Shown here: positions 58,301 to 64,000 of the stretch, piece after piece
How the letters are laid out: every line of letters starts with the position of its first letter
Position numbering within the stretch: position 1 is the first letter of the stretch
Source of the DNA: Albula goreensis
Lineage: Eukaryota > Chordata > Actinopteri > Albuliformes > Albulidae
Reading direction: 5' to 3'
Assembly (NCBI GenBank): GCA_022829145.1
Contig: CM040758.1
Span: forward strand, 22,438,575 to 22,502,574
DNA length: 64,000 nt
The notes under the pieces: model-generated
Told to the model about the DNA's origin: nothing
Seen by the model: the letters and a program-made list of their open reading frames with translations, nothing else
Database searches by the model: none
Program-made: the position numbers and the translations under genes

Positions 58301-59847
58301 GAAAAGCTAATTCTGGCCAACAGTGAAGCAACTTAAAATATACACACAGCCATTTGCAGCATTGGCTTAAGGGTTAAACACACTGCAATAAAATCATGTC
58401 ACTGTAAAACTGTGAATATATATCGCATGCACGGATCCCTATGTCTGTCCTTACTGCTATATGATAAAAACGAGAATTTGTGGGAACTAGAAAACAAGCA
58501 TGCCTTGGCCAATTAATAATCACATATTGAAACAGACAATGAGAATCCAAGTCGAACACTTCACAATGCCTGTTCATACTGAATACAATGCTGCAATACA
58601 CTTTCCCACAACCTGCTGCCATTCTACAGATCTTGCACTTAACCAAGCCATAGTCACCGAACAACTGGACCGTTCTGGTGCACAGCTACAGCTGCAGCAG
58701 CTGTAGTTCAAGTGCACATATTGAGGTGTAAAAAGTACAAACTCTACATAGCAAAGCAGATCCACTATCAATATACTGGTATTTCTCATTGTAATTAATC
58801 TATCCATTTTATATGATTATAGATAAATAGAAGCTTTCCTTACTTTACTTATCCAGAGGCAAATTTATTGATGCTCTGTGTTTGTATATTTCCTTTTAAA
58901 TTACCAGGGCCGGGGTTCAATCAACATTTGTCCTTAAATTTTACTCTCATTTAGGGGACAGGCAACGCAATCACAACAGGATTTACATAACTACTTTTTT
59001 TTAACTTTTTTCCAGTGTATAGGAGGCACGCAAGCATCTACAATTGTTTATGATCTTTTGATTCGAAAATAGAGTCGGTCATGCCTTGAAAAAGTCCGTT
59101 TTAATTGAATTACTTACCTTTATAGAGACTACATTAGTTTGACTGAATCCCGGCCTATGTCACGGTATGTGTTTATTAGACTGCAGGACAAATTACTGTT
59201 TTATAAAAACATGTCATTAAACCAGAAGATGGTGGTAAAATCTCTAAGCAAATATTTACAGCATACTAGCCTTGGCAAAACTGTAGAGGATAATGTTTGA
59301 ATTAATGACTATACGCGCTTGAAAAATCTATCAATATAGCTATAATAGGAGCCATAGCAGAGGTATAATCTCGTAGTTTACACATTTATTGTATGTAATT
59401 TATATGAATTAGAAGTGCTGCGTTTAACGACACCTTCACAAGAACACGTGTATTACACAAGTAATAATGTGGCACAACAGCTCATGAAATTTTCGCAGTT
59501 AACTGAATCAGTTCCAGATTATTTTTCTAATAAAATAGCAGACTTAGTAGTTAGTTGTTTTCATTGGGCACTGTATCTTGATATTGAGCAAGAAAAACTA
59601 TCAACACGAGAAAAACAAAAACACACTGTAGCATACATCGCCCGCCTCGATTCCTCAAGGGGCATCTACAAAACGCTGTTTCGCTTTACACTTGTAATAC
59701 AGAGCATACGGTTTCTTCCTAGCAGAAATCGGACAACATTTACCTTTACACAGGTAAAACCTTAGACCACACGCTTATAACAGAGAATGAACAAATGGCA
59801 AATGAAAAAGTTCATGTACCAAGCATCAAAGAGCTATAAGAACTCAC

Positions 59848-60150
59848 CTTCTCAAAGCGCAAATATTTGGCAGCTCAAATCTGTTTCGTCTGCGTCCAAC
59901 TCTAGGGACATTTGCATAAAATGTGTTCGCTCGAATAATTTTATTTGATATATTTACCAAAAACACAGGAGTTCAAGAGAAAATGACGTGGTTTCGTCAA
60001 AGAAGTAAAGTCTAGCGTGCATATAACTGACGGGAAAAATATCTTGGAATCTGGTCAGAAAAGCGAAAGTTAAAAGTAAAACAATCCAGTCATTCTTGTA
60101 GTTCCATTCTCCATCAGTATCCCGTTTCATGGAATGGCACGTTCCCACGC
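59848..60150 (-). other. usp53: Probable usp53 5' UTR exon, start approximate
   Basis: A strong - strand donor, TGAGAAG|GTGAGT, ends an exon at 59848, 9.5 kb upstream of the first coding exon. The upstream edge is not determined. Assigned to usp53 by position and strand; intermediate UTR exons could exist. Confidence 0.45.
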
Positions 60151-60420
60151 AGTTTTTCGCCTTTTAGCTTGATCTCTTTTTTGTGTTTGTTTATGAGCGG
60201 CGGCAGTGAGCCGTCAACGACTCTCCACCTGAGTGTCAGTCCAGGATTAGTGATGTTTGGAGAGCTGAGAGGTCAAACGCCGCCCCTAGTGTACAGTATT
60301 TACTGCAGTATCTCAACAAACGCTCCCGCACCGTGCTGTCATACTGTCACAGGGTGACGGGGCTTGTGCAGCGGTGTAGTCTTTCTATCAAATGTTGTTA
60401 ATATTTCATCTGTCGCACAG
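60150..60420 (-). promoter_or_regulatory. Putative usp53 promoter region
   Basis: Locally CpG-richer sequence with GC-box-like CGCCGCCCC near 60280, just upstream of the presumed UTR exon. No TATA box is evident. Inferred from position. Confidence 0.3.
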
Positions 60421-63400
60421 GTAGCGCGTTTTTTCTTTAGCGGAAGACACATCGGCTCCTGTTCTTATGTGAAGATGCAAAATGAAAATGTAATGAAGCT
60501 CAATATTTCCCGACCACGCGCCATGTTTAGCTTTATCATTATCTGTTCTTACGTTCACTTTAAATTCCGGAAGGAGTGCAAATGAATCAAAGCCGCCTTA
60601 CAAAAAGTGTATGATGCAAGAGCAGCACGTGCGCTATTCAAACCATCTTCCCAATCCGTAATATCTCCGAAAAGATAACATTTTTCCTGTTTTTCTTTTT
60701 TTACCGGCAACTATCCGGTTCCCTAAAACAATGTCTTCAAATCAACGCAGATGTTGTATTTTTAAAGGTAATTTATCACAGACGAATCTATCATTTGCGC
60801 CCTCAATGTAATGATTGCGTTGTTAATACAGCAAGCTAATATGTTGGATTTCATACTCATAACTTTATTTACACATAACCACAAACACTTTCGTATTTAT
60901 TTATTTATTTAATGGGAACATTGTATTTGTGTACGCATTGTGTGTACTAACATTTGTATGTTCACTTTGTCTGCATGTCTGCACATTTTTACATAGCACT
61001 TAGGGCGTCAAGAAAAAGGCCACTGAAGTTGTGAGGTAATCAGACATGCAAATATACAGTCATGCTCATTAAGTCAGTCCAGTTATGGTCAATGGTCAAC
61101 TTTGAATGGTCAATGGTCAACCTTCAACATAGGAGTGAAGTTTTTAAGAACTAACCTTCTACAGGCATAGTGTTCCATGATCAAAAGAAATTCCTGAAGA
61201 CCAGTGGGGGGAAAATATGTTGATGTCTATCAGCCTGGAGAGAGTTACAGAGTGATTTTAAAGGCTCCAAAGCACAATCTGAGCATAGATGCACAAATAG
61301 CTGAGCCAGTGTCCAAATATGCAAAGCTGCTGGGTATCAGATCAGGGTAAATATATATATAAACTGTGAGCAGGCTGCTACTTTCAAAGCTCACATCATC
61401 ATTCTGTAGACAGAGACCACAGAGGGCAGTGGTCAGACTGGCTTGGAAGCATATATTTCATTTGATCACAGAATGAAAGATCTGTGAGTGACTGAAATCG
61501 AGCCAGCCTACAGGGCGACGCATATCACTGCTACAGCGCAATGAACGCACGGTATGGTCTGCTGATGGACAGCCTGGGTCATTCCTGTAGTTTCCAGTGC
61601 TGAAGAAACACCTGGTGTGAAACAGAATCAATCTGAATCGCATACTGTAATGTTTTGATTCAGTCAACCATTTCATCATCCTCATCATCATCATCATCAT
61701 CATCATCAAAAAGGTACCAAAGCAGTAAAAATCATTTTACTGCTGCAGTTCACATGAAAGGGAGGTGGCTGCACACCTGCTTCCTGATGATTTTATTATT
61801 TATGTGTGGTGCTAAATGAGCTCAAATGCAAGTAATTTTTAAAAAAAAAAAAAAAATTTATACAGGTTTCAAATTGAATGTTGATTCAGTTTCTTGATTG
61901 CACAGATGTGAAAATAACTACTGTACAAATTGCCCAGCTGCATAGTTATGTACATAGAGACTTTGTTTTATGTGTATATAGAAATGTATTGAATTTGTGG
62001 CTATTAATAAATAATTGGAAATTGTTTGGAGTTTGTTGAAATTTGACCTTTCATACTCATTTTTAGTGCATCACACTGTGTGTATTCTGCCACCCTCTGA
62101 CAAGGCCTGACATGATATTTACCTGTTTAAAGTAAGAGCCTTTTTACTTTCAGTGTCAAAGTTTTACAGTTTTTTAACAGGGCTTTGTTCTTCTCAGAAA
62201 TGCAGATTAATCTAATTATTGTCCTCCAAGATCACACAGATGTTTCCAGACACTTTTTTACACCTGAGAACAAAAAATAAATGCACCTGTGATTAATGAG
62301 AAAGTACATTTTATTAACTATTATTGTGCACTGTGGTATTTTTGGCAGTGTTAGGAAAATTATGTGTTTTTTACTTCCCCTTATTTTGCCCAGATCAACA
62401 GGGTCCTTAATGATTTCTTGGAAACTACTGCAGAGAGTAATTAACAAATGACACCTTCATCCAATGATATAAGGCAGCCGCTTCAAGAATCATTTGGATC
62501 ACAGTGTTCCTCTCATTAAACGGGGAATGAACAGCATTAGCAAACTGCTGATCCGTCTAATTCCTTCCCCTTACAAAGAGCATTGCTAATGAATGATTAA
62601 TTATGTAAATTTTCAGGCATTAAAGCGTGGCTCTTCGCAGTGGTCTCATGAGGTTCCGGGCTGTTGTCGCCGATTCCTCACCTTACGCCAGACCCAGTTC
62701 ATCACCTCGATATTTCGCTGAACATCGACGTGCTCAGTTTTAAGCCTAATGACAAATCCATGCCCTCTAAAAAGTCTGTTTCCTTGCTAACTACTTTCAA
62801 ATGCACAAATTTACAATAACCCCTGTAGCGCAAAGCCCAAATGATGGAGCCACATGACAAAAAAAAACCCCAAAAAACTTATTCTAGAATATGACTTTGA
62901 TTACCAGCACCCATGAGCCTGGAGGGTACTCTTATGAAACAATCAGGGACAAAGACAGCCCTGGAGTTTGGTGACCCGTAAAAGAGAAAGGGCCTCTGTG
63001 TTTGGTTAGAGTGAAAGCTCAATTAATCAGTGACCTTGAGGAGGCTGCCAATACATCACACAGAATGGCCAAATACTATTTCCAGGCTGCGCTTCACCGC
63101 AGTGGTCATTCGAGGGACAGCATCACTAAAACTGCTCGTGGCTAAAAGGCATGTTTAATCTATATATTCTTGCTATAATTAGCCGCAACAAATCATTTGT
63201 GCGGCTATGAACTGAGCAGACCATTGGTGGCAGCAGTATAATCAGTGCTGTGGAAAACCCTGCGGCCGGTTGATGAAAATAATATATGAAATGAGGCAAT
63301 TGCTTGTGGTGAGGGTATGCATTTCAAACTTATTAGTGATGAAAAGGAACATATGGCAACCGAAAAACCTTCCTGTCTGTGACCTCTCGATATCTGCCAG

Positions 63401-64000
63401 CATCGTAAATAACCACAGAGCCGGCCACGGCTACTGCTAAGCTGTCCATGTTAATTTAGTCTGTGGTAGTCGAAACGGGTGTATCAGGTGACATAGGCGC
63501 ATGTGCGGCTCTGGATTCGGGGGAAAAAGAGCAACCATGGGTTCTCCTCGGTCAGCTCCACACAGGCCAGCCAGCTCAAAAGAGTCCCTTTGTTAATGCT
63601 TGTGATACGGCCATGAACATGCTAGAGTGCTTCGCTTTTGTAACGGTGCCCATGCAGCCATTTCTCAGTACCTCAGGTTTCCACACCATGAGCAATGGAA
63701 GCTAGCTTTTCTGCCTGTTGGTTAACAAAGGGGAGATCAGGCAGGCCAAGTTATTCACTAAACTATATCCTCAGTAAGTGGTTGACTTGGGCAACATTTC
63801 AAAGCACCTCCATCACATTAACCTCCATCTAGCAGGCCTATGAATTCGCGTGTGTGCGAATACCTCCCAAACTCAGCAGGGGAACGGATAAAGGCAGCCA
63901 AAGTGACTGGCGTGGGCGATCTGAGAACAGTGATATTATCTGCCTGTCTGTAGTAGCCACAGGGCTCTCTCAGGAGATGTGGCTGTCATCTGACTCCATG
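60421..64000. other. Region upstream of usp53
   Basis: No gene recognised. MYOZ2 would be expected on this side from human gene order, but none of its exons was seen. Contains a (CAT)n microsatellite and a possible conserved non-coding stretch at 62460-63260. Confidence 0.45.
61672..61708. repeat. (CAT)n microsatellite
   Basis: About twelve ATC/CAT units. The Met run on the - strand is an artefact of it. Confidence 0.9.

Larger units (their letters stand above)
50383..59847 (-). other. usp53: usp53 first intron
   Basis: No coding sequence recognised. It contains a G-rich tract at 50950-50983, two SINE-like remnants near 51290 and 55205, and a 29-bp minisatellite at 54124-54326. Confidence 0.5.

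Noticed and set aside
60200-64000. MYOZ2 exons, expected upstream of usp53
   Set aside because: No myozenin-like frame found on either strand.

Overview
This is a vertebrate nuclear genomic window, most likely from a ray-finned fish. It is AT-rich, intron-rich and full of (CA)n-type microsatellites. Worn tRNA-derived SINEs resemble those of basal teleosts such as eels, but that lineage hint is weak. There is no sign of bacterial, viral or plasmid organisation. Almost all of the listed reading frames are noise; the real coding content is three genes in spliced or tiny exons.

Layout: (1) 1-11.57 kb, intergenic, no gene recognised, with a hAT-like terminus, a telomere-like degenerate block and a CTCTG-type microsatellite. 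(2) 11.64-13.55 kb, + strand, fabp2, the intestinal fatty-acid-binding protein, complete in four exons (132 aa). (3) 14.80-15.7 kb, + strand, the fish counterpart of C4orf3 (another-regulin), a 43-residue single-pass SERCA micropeptide, with splice signals in its 3' UTR. (4) 16.5-60.2 kb, - strand, usp53, rebuilt here as 16 coding exons plus a 5' UTR exon 9.5 kb upstream. (5) 60.2-64 kb, intergenic upstream of usp53, no gene recognised.

The gene order fabp2 - C4orf3 - usp53 and its relative orientation match human 4q26, so this is a conserved synteny block. C4orf3 and usp53 converge tail to tail. The mammalian flanking genes PDE5A (expected left) and MYOZ2 (expected right) were not recognised inside the window.

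The usp53 model is internally consistent: every exon has a canonical GT donor and AG acceptor and all phases match. The total is 3,150 nt (1,049 aa plus stop) if two single missing bases are allowed, one near 30,361-30,369 and one near 19,140-19,145. Without them the protein stops early. Read directly, the window therefore holds either two assembly errors or a broken 3' half of usp53; the surrounding conservation favours errors.

Other non-genic items are an RTE-like LINE fragment with a FADD reverse-transcriptase motif, a 29-bp minisatellite, several local duplications (one copying the splice donor region of the first coding exon), a CpG-rich TATA-containing island inside a usp53 intron, and many simple repeats. 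I found no convincing novel biological system. The items most worth checking are the frameshifts, the intronic promoter-like island, the alternative usp53 C-terminus and the C4orf3 3' UTR introns.
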